Below, in pieces: positions 43,047 through 54,850 of a stretch of 64,000 nucleotides of DNA. Origin of the DNA: Albula goreensis (Eukaryota > Chordata > Actinopteri > Albuliformes > Albulidae). The DNA lies in contig CM040742.1 in the NCBI GenBank assembly GCA_022829145.1, positions 16,681,631-16,745,630 of the forward strand, given 5' to 3'. The position numbers and the translations under genes are program-made. How positions within the stretch are numbered: the first letter of the stretch is position 1; each line of letters starts with the position of its first letter. Below the pieces are notes generated by a model. The model was given only the letters and a program-made list of their open reading frames with translations. It was not told where the DNA came from and ran no database searches.

Positions 43047-43740
43047 AGCTGGCTAGCTGACAAGCCAGCCAACCTCCGTGCAAGCTAAATGAGCAACTTC
43101 TTCACAGAGAACCCCAATGTCTTACAACTAAAGGTCGTAAAACACATTGAGATAACAAGGTTGGTATGTGTCAAGAGTCCCGTCGCTGCAGTAAGTAGTG
43201 CAAAGTTGTCAAATCCTAAAAATTCTGCACCGTTGAAATGTTATTGTTCACAATATATTAAGTGCATTCTGTCCGCCATTACCACAGTCAAATTTGCTCG
43301 TTGTCACCGAGGGTCTGCGTACAACTCGATTGGAAGAGGTCATTTTCGCCCCTGCGCAGTAAGTGTTTCCAATGACAGCTGCGATAAACCCGGAAGTTAC
43401 GGGATCAACTATGCGGACTTTTCTGGCTGAAGCATACTTGAGGAATCCAATATGACCTGACCTTAAGATGAATGAAATCGCTGTAGAAACATTGAAGGAA
43501 CAAATAAAATTTTCCAACTGATATATAAGGTATTGAGTACTAAACGACCCAAACGTCCATTGCAACAAAGTACCAACCATCCAGCGGGAGCGAGCACAGT
43601 GCTTGATTTTGTTATGGGCGGGGGTTGTGGATTGGGGCATTGACCCACATTCGGCACGTGCGCGACTGCATGTAAGCAAAGCAAAGGGGTGGGTTCCACC
43701 GTGCATGACGCTAGCTGTCAATCCAGCGTGACGCTCTACT
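43047..43740 (-). promoter_or_regulatory. kdm3b: kdm3b promoter-like, TATA-less, CpG-containing region
   Basis: Directly upstream of the kdm3b ATG, CpG frequency rises relative to the flanks and housekeeping-type motifs cluster. There is an ETS site CCGGAAGT at 43390-43397, an NRF1-like CTGCGCAG at 43352-43359, CCAAT boxes on the minus strand at 43329-43333 and 43631-43635, and an E-box CACGTG at 43655-43660. I see no TATA box. The start site cannot be placed from sequence alone. Confidence 0.6.
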
Positions 43741-44510
43741 CACACATTCACAGTAAACGAAAGATGCTTAATAATGTCAGTCTATCTTGCTTCTCTACAT
43801 AATTACACGAGTATTTAATTACATTTTCTTTTAAATTGGTGATCTTAGAGCACTAAAAAGAATAGACAGTTTTCACTTTTTTATGAAGCGCTATAGTAAC
43901 CACAGTTTAGAAATGAAGTTGGACCAATGATTGAGCCAAAATAATACAATGTAAATGGTATACTGGTGAAGTGCTAATGAATTAATTTCTGGCGCAAGTC
44001 CATGACCTCAGGCTGTGTATGTCTATGTCTAAGTCTGACTCGGTAAATGGGGAAAAAAAGGAAAGGTGGTGGAGGTACAATTGTAACCACACGAGGGCGC
44101 ACTTTTGCATGCTCTTTCAGCTGCAAAGTATAGGAAGGGTGCGTCCCAATTCTCACAAAATGCATCCTCATTTGCTGCATTACCACCTCCTCTTCTCCAT
44201 TCCCTGAAAAGTGATCTTTGTATCCTGCTTCTCTTCAATGTCCCAATGCTGGAGGAAACAAGCGAAGGCATGTGCTCAGCTTGATTGAAAGTAATAGTAT
44301 TTTCGGCATCAGTCAGCATAATGATTGGGCAATTTCATCAACAGTCGACATGTCATGAAGGAGAAGCAAATAAATTGTCTGTATTCAAATCTCATCCTTC
44401 TCTCCTGTCCTCCACCTCCCCCCTCCGTTCCTTGCATTTTTCCAGTCAGAGCTGAGGAGTACAACATATTAGGAAGCACTCCAAGATACTGTACTGTAAC
44501 CACTTCAAAA

Positions 44511-44516
44511 TTTATT
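44511..44516 (-). terminator. spon2: Candidate spon2 polyadenylation signal (AATAAA)
   Basis: AATAAA on the minus strand about 560 nt after the spon2 stop, followed by T/GT-rich sequence. This would give a short 3' UTR ending near 44,490. Confidence 0.5.
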
Positions 44517-45073
44517 TTTCAGACAGTGACACAAAGTACAAGTAAACAAATATACATTTTGTATACTTCATTTACAAGTCAAAGGAAGGAAATACACACA
44601 TTTAATAGATCTGAATCTCCAAACATTGTCTTAATTTTGGCCTTTTTTTGTGGGAGGCAAAGTTTGTAAGGCTGGTGGGTTTTATTGTAAAGGAGCCTCT
44701 GGGTTTTTTTAAAGGTTGGGTGGGGGAAACGGACGCTTATATACATTATATATAGTTCTGTGTATCTGTGTGTTTGCCTAATTGTTTACAAAATGGGTAT
44801 ACAACACAAAAGCACATCATACATCACCATATATATGTGCTTGTGTGTACAGTAGATGAGTGTGTACTCTTATGTTTGTGTATGTGTATCTGTGTATATG
44901 TTTGTGTTTGTGAGTGAATGTGTGCTTGTGTGTGTTTTTGTGCATGTGTGTGTGAGTGTGTATGGTTGTGGGTATTTCATCTGTGTGCCAGTCTGAGTGG
45001 CAGTGCGCCTGTTGGAGTGGGTGCCTGGTATAGTCGCAGCATGAGTCGTTATGAGGGTATTAGCTGGAGTGTC

Positions 45074-45579
45074 TTAGTGCTGGGGTGGGCAGCTGGGTGG
45101 CCGACACTCCACCTGCTCCTCCAGCTCGGGGCAGGGGGAGCCATTGTTGGCGGGACGCAGCAGGATATAGCGTGTGCGGTGTCTCATGCCACCCTGAGAA
45201 CAGGGCCCCACGCACAGACCCCACGATGACCAGAGAGAGACCTCACAATCGAGTGGTGTTTCTGAGAAAGACACACACACACACACACACACATATACAT
45301 GAGAGATGCATTCTTCACACTCCACAGTCCACGCACATACAAACACAAATGTGAGGGATATTCTCTACACATCCTACACACTGTGCATACACACAGGCAT
45401 ACAGACACATACATATACATAAGAAATATACACACAACACGCAAATACCCATTAATGTTTAAATGTCATTTCCTTGTATCCAGGGCAACATTGAAAACAA
45501 AAATATATAAATACATTAAAGTATGCAAACTATTAAATAAGCAGCACTACAGAAAACGATAACCATACTTTTAGAATAA

Positions 45580-45628
<49 letters not shown>

Positions 45629-48600
45629 TGACTCTTACCAGCGAAGTACTGGGGCATGGAGTGAGGGAGAATGTGATTGGACAGGGGGATTTGGCGGGCA
45701 GAGACTTGACTTTGGCGCGTTATCCTCACAGTGGCCAGCGGGGGGAGCTCTGACAACCGAGGATAGTAGAAGGAATTGGCTGGGTGATTAGGGTTCTGAG
45801 AGGTAATCTGAGAAGGAAAAAACAAGGGGGAGTACTGAGACAATGTGAAATGTTTCCAAAGGTTTCAGGCACCACAGAAATGGAGGTATTACAACGAATG
45901 CTCCTTTCACACCTAATTTGCTCTGTCTGTTAGCTTAGTTATGTAACGTGCAACAGAGAGGGTACATGTCTGGTACAGGCATTTCTCACCCGTGTGATAT
46001 TCTCAGGTGGGCTGGTGGGGTAATTGGGAGAGGAGAAGGTGAAGCCGCTATCTGTTCCTGCATCAAAAGGGTGGAGGTCGAAGGTCACTTCCTGCCGCCA
46101 CTGGTTCCCTTCACACAGGTTGACACTGTTCACCCCCACAAACCAATCAGGACTGGGGACTATCTTCACCAGTAGGGAGAGCTATAGGCACAGACAGCCA
46201 GATAACTCAGATATATACAAACTCAATTCAACATGTCAGAGCATGCTATCAAAAACAATCAATTCACAGTAATGGAAAACTTTATGCAGAACTGAATAAG
46301 AATAGTACAAGATAACAAGCAACCACTCTTTTCAGGTAATACAATTACACACAGATAGTAAAGAAAGCAAATTAGACTAAAGACTGTTTTTCAGAAATGT
46401 GTCTTAAGTTTGGTCTTAAAAGATAACACTGGCACAGTTGTGTTCCTGCCCAAAGGAAGATCCAAAGTCCCTGGATGCTTATAAATCCTTCAAAAGTCAG
46501 TATGCATTTCTGAAGCAGTTTCCAGAACTATAAACCTAATATCAGAATTAGCAGAACTGGCATACAACTGGACACCCTAACCTTTCTGATTCACCTTTCC
46601 CACAAGGCCATGACATCATGGTGGAAGCACAGACTTCTTAGTGTTGTCTGGGACAGTAACTAGAAGTATGTAAGCCATGTCCAAACCTGGGTGGCACATA
46701 GGACTTTGAATTTCTTTGCCTGATTCATGGATTTATTTTTCATGATATCTGCAATATTTTACAAAGGCATATTTTTGGCCACAGGCCAGTCTTACATGTG
46801 ATTGGAACAAAATCACTGTTTAAGATAAACCAACTGAGACCCCCCAGTGAAAAGCAATCAGTCTTGAGATTCTCTTGCCCACTGTGAGGGACTTTCAACA
46901 GCTAGTAGCAACTAAGCATTCAATAACGATGCACCAAGCCTGCTCTCAGGAAACACTGAAAGACAAGTCTTGTACAAGTGTTCTAGCATTCAGTATCTCC
47001 CACTTGAATATTTTCCATTACATTATCAAAAATCAAGATTTGTTTTCCACAGCTGAGGTTTATGTAACAATTCTATAATTTCCCCACAATAAAAACTGAA
47101 TAAAAAATGTGAACCCGAGTTGGTAATATTTTCAAAGACCTCCTCACATTATGATGATTTGTTTGTATAGAGAGTGGAAACATGATTTATCTTTCTGGGT
47201 CAGTGTGTGTTCTTCACTATTGTGACTGAAAATATTAGCATTCAGAAACCCACATGAGCACACATGCATAAACTCACTCAAACTTGTGTGTTGTGTATGT
47301 GTGTGATTACGTGTGACCTATGGGGACAAACACAAAGGCCCATCTTTCTCATAACTGTCCTAACCCCTCTTCATAAATAACCCCAAGACCTCATGCATTC
47401 CACCCCTCAACTAACCCTCCACCCCCACCACTGGCCCCCCATCTCGCTATCCCCAAATCACCCCAAAACACTTTTCACAGGCCAGGAGGTATGGGGTCAT
47501 CCATTTCCACAGCCTCGGGACTACCCTATAAGTAGAGAAATAAAACGTGTGCAATCTGTCGTTTCTTTCCTGGAGGGTGCTTGTTGCTCCTTAGGGGATG
47601 TTATGCAATGGAATTACCTGGGAGGCATGTGCCATTCTTGCAATCAGCGGTGAAAACCCTGCCTTCAGAAAGTCAAAGTAACTGCTATGCATTTATTCTA
47701 CCCACACACTAAACTAGCTGACTTCACTTATTAGCTCCTGAGCCAAAGAAGTATGGTAATTAGAATCAGCTGGTTTAGTGTGTGGGTGGAACAAATACAC
47801 TGTAAGTATTTTGACTTTCTGAAGCTGCCATCTCCTGCCCTACCTGGAATTGAGATCTGCTCTGGCTATTTCAAACTTTCTTTGAGTGCATTACAACATG
47901 CACGTCATAGGAAGTGGTCAACGAGTAAGTAACTCAAACAGGACAAAAACAAACAACAAATTTTGTGTCAGTGAGAGTGAACTGCTCTAGTTGGTTTATC
48001 TATCATTGTGTCTTGAGTCTGCACCAGTTTTGAATATATAGCTCTATGCAAGAGAGATGTTGCAATGTATACCTCCTTGCAACAGGGGGCAGCACTTTAC
48101 CTGGGGGTTTCTAGGTTGCAGCAGGATTTCGGTGGAACTGTGCCCTGTGCCTGAGGAAATGCCAGCGGTGCGGTACAGTGTGCTAACAGCCCGTCTCTTC
48201 CGTGCCTCACGGGCCTCCTTCACAAGATCCACGGTCACACCAAGCTCTGCAAAGCTGCGCACTCCTGGGCTCGCCAGCACCCCCTCCCTCCACAGCTGGT
48301 ACTGCCCATTGTGGGTCACAGCTGTGGACACAGAGAGAGATAAGACCTACTCTACTCAACTTTGACAAAAAATAAGGCTATACAATTAATTTGTCAATTT
48401 AGAGACACAATACCAGTATTCCCTGCTGTAGAATATCCATTTAACCTAACTGCGTTCCCCCTCCATACAATAAATCAACTCAGACAGATTTTAACAGCAC
48501 AAAGATGGACCTAGTCAACATTAAGGAGTCATGTCTAGGTGGGGGAGCTAAGACAAGCATCTGTGATCCAGAGCTACTGTCTGGCACTAGTGTCTGTTCT

Positions 48601-49739
48601 CTGATCTAAATCGAGAGGTGGCCTAAGTGCACTGGTACAGTGTAGATGCAGCTAGCTAGCATGGCAGCATGGCACCTGCAGAGTAGCCATCTGGTTGCAG
48701 TTAAACTCATGCCAAAAAAAATGCAGCCCTGGTTTTTGTTGGTCTACTTATAAGAGTGTCTATGCCCTCAGGCTTGCGTGGGGGGGGGCTAGGTTTCCAA
48801 CTTGAGAGAATGAAAGATATCCCATGGTGAACCCTAAGGAAGAAGGAAGGGTAGGGGAGGGAGTTGGCAGTGTATTCTGGGACATGGAGCATGAGAGCAG
48901 TTAGGGTAATATCCGTCTGTGAACATAGGAACATGTATTGGTGAAAGCAGGCCCTTCAGCCCAGCTAGGCTTGTCATTTACCTGCAATCTACAAAGTATC
49001 CATGACTGTGTCAGGCCTGGACTTGACGGGTCTCTGCCTCTACTACATGACCCAGCACACTGTTCTCTGTGTAAAGTAATACTTCAGGATATCAAACCAA
49101 TTTCCTTCATGGCCTCTTGCTCTGCTGACAGAACTCAACCTGGAAAATCCTTTGTATGTACTTTGTAGTGTGTATAAGTATTGTGTATATTTGATCACAC
49201 ACAGAGTTTGATTGGTTGAGATGTCTTGAACCCTGGTGGAGCAGAGCCCTACCGTTTAGTTGATCCACATGATGCTATTGTCTTTTAGAAACACCTCCAT
49301 GGGTACAATCAAATACCAACCAGTGGCTCACCCACATGGATGAATATAAATGTGATAACATAATTGTACCTTGCTAACATGCAGAAAAGAGAATTAACAT
49401 CTGTTGAACATTTTGTTCAGGTTCCCTGGCTGCCTTCATGAACACCAGGCCCATATTTTCATTAAAATGGAGGCTGATTGTTCGGTTTTTTGGATCCAGC
49501 TATCTCTTACCTATCAGCTTAGACCACTGTGCAGGAGGACGAAACATCGGGTACTGTTTAGGGAAGGTCTGAGGACTCCAGTGACCAGTGAACACCAAGA
49601 TGTAAGAGGCGGGACCTCGTGCTGTGCACGTCCTCTCATTGGCTGTCTGTACAGGGCCTGAGTGGAACATCATTAGCTTTAGGAAAGCTAGCAGCAGCCG
49701 CCACTGCCAGCCAAGAGATGAAGCCTCTGATGATGTCAT
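45074..49739 (-). CDS. spon2: Spondin-2 (mindin), secreted matrix protein, 5 coding exons
   Basis: A secreted F-spondin-family protein that acts in the extracellular matrix; mammalian mindin binds integrins and microbial surfaces. Coding exons: 49511-49739, 48101-48321, 45990-46181, 45639-45807, 45074-45261. These total 999 nt, or 332 aa (human SPON2 is 331). The first exon begins with ATG immediately after a TTTTGCAG acceptor, so a non-coding exon must lie upstream. The N-terminus has a hydrophobic signal segment ([13 protein letters not shown]), then the FS domain with [38 protein letters not shown] and [16 protein letters not shown]. The C-terminal thrombospondin type 1 repeat has [13 protein letters not shown] and ELEEQVEC, with a WxxW site for possible C-mannosylation. 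NIT in PENITR is a potential N-glycosylation site. ctbp1 lies upstream on the same strand, as in human 4p16.3. Whether this is the spon2a or spon2b paralogue cannot be told. Confidence 0.95.
45584..45625. repeat. (CA)n microsatellite beside a spon2 donor
   Basis: Perfect CA tract starting 14 bp downstream (in transcript sense) of the donor of spon2 coding exon 4. Intronic TG repeats this close to a 5' splice site can affect exon use. Confidence 0.93.
47663..47824. mobile_element. Fold-back MITE-like element in a spon2 intron
   Basis: A 162-bp sequence that is almost a complete hairpin. The left arm begins CTTCAGAAAGTCAAAGTA and passes through ACCCACACACTAAACTAGCT. The right arm is its near-perfect inverse, ending TATTTTGACTTTCTGAAG. 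Arms are about 55-60 bp with a short central loop and no coding capacity, as in non-autonomous DNA transposons. The superfamily is unknown because no clear target duplication is visible. Confidence 0.75.
48928..49130 (+). repeat. Possible dispersed repeat fragment
   Basis: The stretch with GCAGGCCCTTCAGCCCAGCT, CTCTGCCTCTACTACATGAC and CTCTGTGTAAAGTAATACTT reminds me of a dispersed family seen in several fish genomes. This is recognition from memory only. It lies in the intron between spon2 coding exons 1 and 2. Confidence 0.3.
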
Positions 49740-52231
49740 CTGCAAAAGATAAAAAGGAAAATGGCACCAACAGCTTGTGTGCTTTTGATCTCAGCTACAT
49801 GAATTATGATGCCACTCAAGCAGGAGAGAGGACCACATGGCCTAATGAGAGAAGCATCTGATTTTGGATAGGAAGATGAAAGATTAGGGTCCCGAATCCC
49901 GTGGTTTTCTGGATGTTACTGTTGCCCTTGCTTTTTCAAGATGACTGCAGACTGCTACAGGTTACAATTATGATTTTATAGTTCTGAGTTATTTTATAGC
50001 TATGAGTATATAGTATAAAATTGTAGTGCTTTATTCGGGGCTGTAGAGCTCATGCTTTGTGATTTTGCTAAGTCAGGTCTGGAGAGTGAGGTAAGTGCAG
50101 GTTTTATGACACAAGCACACACATTCACAGACAGTATAATCCTTAGCTCAGCAAAAAAAAAGCTGCTTTCCCAAAGCCGGCATTGTTCTCTGCATGGATT
50201 CCTCCCTCTTCCAAACTGATTTATCACTCTTTTTATGGGCCACAGAGAATTAAAGTAACATTAAAGCAGTATTCCAATGGGATGGGCTATTTTGAGTTCT
50301 TGCATTGGGTTGTGTTTCAAGGCGGTCATACAGTCTTTGATGTCATGAGTCTGTCAAAAGGGGTTGCATTCAGTCCCCCCTTAAAAGCTCTCTCAAAATT
50401 AGGTGGAAGTGAGCTGCTCTGCTGCCATTTGCATTGGGTATCACCATGGCGATCGGGTGTCACCGCCCCGAGCCACCTCTGACGTCCAGGCATTTTTATG
50501 GCAGCCATGAACATCTGAGGTAGTTAATGTCACCGCATGAAGAACGACCAATACACATCATCTCAGGAGGGGACGGCATGAGGCGAACTTTTAGCTGCAG
50601 GAACTAAAATGGCAGGCATTTGTTCCTTTAAAAGACTTCTGATCGAAAAAAAGGCACACACTGTAATGATGTAATATTGATTTTAGGTGTGTGCCCGGGT
50701 GAGTATTGTTATATCTGTCTGTAAATAGACATTCAAAACCTTGTACATCAGACCAGGCAGCTGGTCAGGTGTTCAAATCCCTGATACACATGTAGCTGAG
50801 TAGTCTAGAAGCTTACCAGCATGGTCATAAGTGAAAACGTAACGAATGATTCAAACTGTTCCTTCTCTCTCTTGGAAAAAGTGAAAAGCTAGAAATAAAA
50901 TGCAAAAAAGTAGACATTTTCCTTTTTGTTCTGGCCTATTTCCTGAAACACATAAAAATGTAAATCTTTCTTGCACATACAGTGCAGGTGGTGATTTAAA
51001 GCAGAGGGCAGAGAAATATAAATATTCACATTTGGAAAATGGTTATAATAATACATTAAAAGCTGAAGCAATGCCAAAAATGCAGGCAGGAAGACTGAAG
51101 GATTGACTGGGATGTAGTGAGAGAGGGAGAGAGAGAGAAAAGCAAGAGCTGAAAAGAGCACATACAATATGCAATTTGCACAGACAGTGTGTATGCGATT
51201 ACACCGTGCCACCCTTCCCCCCATCCCTGAATCCCCCAGACCCCCCAGTCAGTAAGCCAAAACACACGACTGCCAGCTACCTCTCTCTGAATTCAAATAG
51301 AATTTAAACAGATTAAGAAGCCCCTTCCTGGTTCTGATGTGATCTCTCTAGTGTGTTTTTTCAATAAAAAGAATCCGTTATAATTGCCTCACGTCATGGT
51401 TTGGGGGTTACTCTTGTATGATTCTCTCAGAAAACAGAGACAAGAGATGTTGGTTTGTACCGAAGTAAAGCAATAGTTCAATATGGACAGAGCATGGAGC
51501 ACAAATAGCCAGCCTGTGGATTTATGGTGGTGCTAAGCCAACGCACTGTGTCTTAATAAATCCTCTGATCGATTATAAAAAGGTCAAAGTGCAGTGAGCA
51601 GTGCCTGTTTGTTAGGCCGGTCCCTGGTTCACCCCGTGGCCCAGTGATGGCACTGACATACTGAACTCCTTTCCTCCACACCAAGGCTCCAGGAATTTCC
51701 CCTTCCTATCTGTGCACGAGACACGATAAAACCAAGAGGTGGGTGGTGATACGCCAGGCAGATTGCCTCCGGAGGTGCTGGGCCGCTCTCATACTGTATA
51801 ATTACACCGTCTCGTGGCAAAGCACGACTACTTTTTCCTTCCCCTAATCACCGTCTCACGCCATGCTTTGAGCGTCCGAGCAGCTGCAGCAAGAGGGCCT
51901 TACATTGCATGCAAACCCTCACCACATCAAAGACAGGTCGGCCGAAGGTTCTGCGCGATACATAAAAAGTAATTAAATAAAGGTGACTTGTGCTGCACAA
52001 GGTGGGTTCCATATGTGAAAATCATTCACAGGGTCATTCAGGTGCACTTCCCTACTTAAAAAGTGCACCAAACAAACAACCAAAGAGAGGAAGCTAGCAT
52101 CCCCTTTCACCTTCCCTCCTTACCATTCATCTAGCTAAAAACTCACCAGACTGGACAGACAGTGCTGTTCAAGTTCAACCAAGTACGACCTGAAGAGGTG
52201 ATGGACTCTGAGTGACAAGAAAAGCTCTTAC

Positions 52232-52330
52232 CTGGGCGAAGGAAGACAGTGGAAGAGGATTTCTGACTTTGTGATCCGTCTCTCTTTCACAGTGTTCCCG
52301 GCTCAGTGGAACCTCTCCTTGTCCCTGGTC
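52232..52330 (-). other. spon2: Possible spon2 5' UTR exon and start region
   Basis: A strong donor (CCCAG|GTAAGAG, intron starting at 52231) lies upstream of the first spon2 coding exon, which itself begins exactly after an acceptor and so needs a leader exon. The 5' limit given is arbitrary. Pyrimidine-rich repeats begin just upstream, at about 52.36-52.55 kb. Confidence 0.35.
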
Positions 52331-52476
52331 TCTTGTCTTTGTTGCTCCCTCCTTCTACCTCCTCTCATAGGTTCCCCCCTCTTTCTCCCTCTCTCTCTTC
52401 TGCACTCTCTGTCCCTCCTTTTCTCCCTCTGTCTCTCTCCTCCTCTACCATGTATGGGAAAACAACTCTGCCCCCA

Positions 52477-52479
<3 letters not shown>

Positions 52480-52546
<67 letters not shown>
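52480..52546. repeat. (TC)n(AC)n compound microsatellite upstream of spon2
   Basis: TC repeat passing into AC repeat, within a CT-rich stretch at 52.31-52.55 kb. Confidence 0.95.
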
Positions 52547-52559
52547 TTTTAGTAGCTCC

Positions 52560-54335
52560 TTCAACTAGACTTGCTGCCTTGAATGCCCAAGGGAACAATC
52601 AAGCAATCTACACCCAATTTGTCTGAGCTCAGCAGAGAATAAACAGGTCACATTCCGGGCCCTCCTGGTGCACTGTTCCAGGCACTGCTCTGCACGCCTG
52701 ATTGGTTGATTGATTCCCTGTAGTCACAATTGAGACCTGACGATGGGTGGAGTCTTTCAGTCCTGACCTGAACCTCAGTGTAATCTCAGGACCATAACTG
52801 TGAAAGTTGTCCATATCACTATTCTCAGACTTTCAATTACAATTCAGAATGTTGTTAAATTTTCACTTGACAAATGGCACTAATTATTCCTCTTTTGAAC
52901 TACTCCTGAGGTGAGCATACTGTAACACCTCAAGTGTAACTCCTTATGTATTAATGGTAATAACGGCTAAGGGGTGGAAATATTGTACATTTCCCATAAT
53001 TTAGGTGGGTATACTTCATACACTCTTTACGACACCACTGCTGTGAACCAGTAAAAGGCTTACTGACTATTAAGTTTCCACTTAATTATGTTTTCTTTGT
53101 ATTAAACTCTGCTGTGTTGGTCAGTGTGGTGTGGTAAAATACTGTTGAGAAGTTTTTGACACAGTGGCTGACGGGGTTCCAGCAAGATGGAAAGACACCC
53201 TTATTTCATTAAAAAGATTTACTATTATTCTCCCATGATTCTCTCAGGTCAAGGTATAAGGCTTATGTTGGTAATTAACACTAACAACAAGTTGATGTCC
53301 TGTCTTGAGCTGACTTGGTGCTCGTTGGAAACAGGTGGGCTGATCCAGGTTCTTTTAAGATCCTTTTTAGCAAAGGAGTTCATCCTTGCCACGGTTACCC
53401 TTGGCTTGACCTGAGGGAGCCCATTATTGATTCTTGCATGATCTCTCAGAGGCCAGAGAAGATGTCGGTTAAATCGATATACCAAGAGAACCACAAACAG
53501 CCCGTTGTTCTATCACATTGCTGCAGCAAAAGCCAATGTGACATGCCTCAATAAACCAAGAGACTGATCACATGAGATGAAGTACATGGATCATTGCACA
53601 AACTAAGAGGATGGGATCTCATTGGAAAATGAAAATGCTACACATGCCATGTGGAGGGTTTTGCAGTAAGGTGATGTTGATGTTTATATTGGATTGATGT
53701 GCATTTACCTTTTATATCCTTCAGGCTTCCTTACCAACAACATACCTGACTGCAGGTCAGAGCCTGGCCCATCACTTCAGAACAAAAGGTCAAAGCCGCA
53801 GGGCTTTCCTACTCGATTCCTCAATTCCTCAACAGAGTCCAAAACACCGCAAACACAATTCTTTCCTGAAGACTGCAGCCCCAGTGGATGAGCACATTTT
53901 ACACATCCTTTATGTGTGTTACATAATTAGCTTTAAAAACTTCCCACCCCCACATTACTGGTACCCCCACCATTCCTCCATAAATACACATCCAGGGCTG
54001 ATGAGGTAGCCCTTTGCCATAACAAAATCACAGCAATTTTCACAAGCTGGACTTCCAGTTAAGGGATCCTCTGGTGTCACTTATTTGTCTGGAAGTTCTA
54101 CCTTGGTTTTCACAAAAACACTCCCAGCCTGGCTCTGTTCTGAAGTAGCCTGTCCAACACCTCGGCTGATCTGAACTGTTTGCATTCCCACATCTTGAAG
54201 TAAAAGTGGATGTCCCTCCCCCTCAAGAAAATCTGCTAAGGAGGTTGCTAGGATGCTGTACCCACACTTGGAAGACGAGACATGCATATTTGCATTTACT
54301 CCCTTTATCTCTAGGTTCATGGTGACCTCAGAAAT

Positions 54336-54366
<31 letters not shown>

Positions 54367-54824
54367 GTGACAGGTTTCTCTTTGGCATCCTATAAAAACC
54401 ACACCCCCTGCTGTTGACCTGTTCAAAGAAAAGGAAATGACATCACAGTGAGTGCCTTCAATCATGGTTTAGAACAAAAGAATGCCAGTCACAGACAACC
54501 AATGTTTAATCAATTACAAAAGAAGGAGTAGAACAGCAGTAGAGCTCCTGATAGCTCATTGGTTGAGAAGACCAAACCTGGGGTCAAAGCTTACAAGGGG
54601 TCAGTTGGAGTAAACAAGAGAGTCAGGAGACAACAGATGGATTCCTTAGCATTCTTTCAAGATGTCTCTTCCTTTCACTTAGTCCTCCTGTTGAGAGAGT
54701 GGGACTGACCCTCCAAGGCCTGCCCATTGAGAACAGAAATACACAGACGAAAAATAATGAGGAACACACTTGCAGTCTTTGCAGCAAATTGCTCTGAGGG
54801 AATAAAAACAGGCCAATGAAAACA
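52560..54824. other. Gene-free DNA between spon2 and the ctbp1 3' end
   Basis: No coding exon, RNA gene or clear element was recognised apart from the poly-T tract. The spon2 promoter presumably lies at the left of this stretch. Confidence 0.5.
54340..54363. repeat. Poly-T tract
   Basis: Twenty-four T in a row on the plus strand, between spon2 and the ctbp1 3' end. Confidence 0.95.
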
Positions 54825-54844
54825 AGGGGCTTCCTCTTTAAGAT

Positions 54845-54850
54845 TTTATT
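54845..54850 (-). terminator. ctbp1: Candidate ctbp1 polyadenylation signal (AATAAA)
   Basis: AATAAA on the minus strand, followed within 20-50 nt by T/GT-rich sequence (TTGTTTTCATTGGCC). This is the standard layout of a cleavage site. Confidence 0.45.

Noticed and set aside
43248-43721. 157-aa minus-strand ORF upstream of kdm3b
   Set aside because: Falls in promoter-like DNA with ETS, CCAAT and E-box motifs; no similarity to a known protein and not in frame with kdm3b exon 1.
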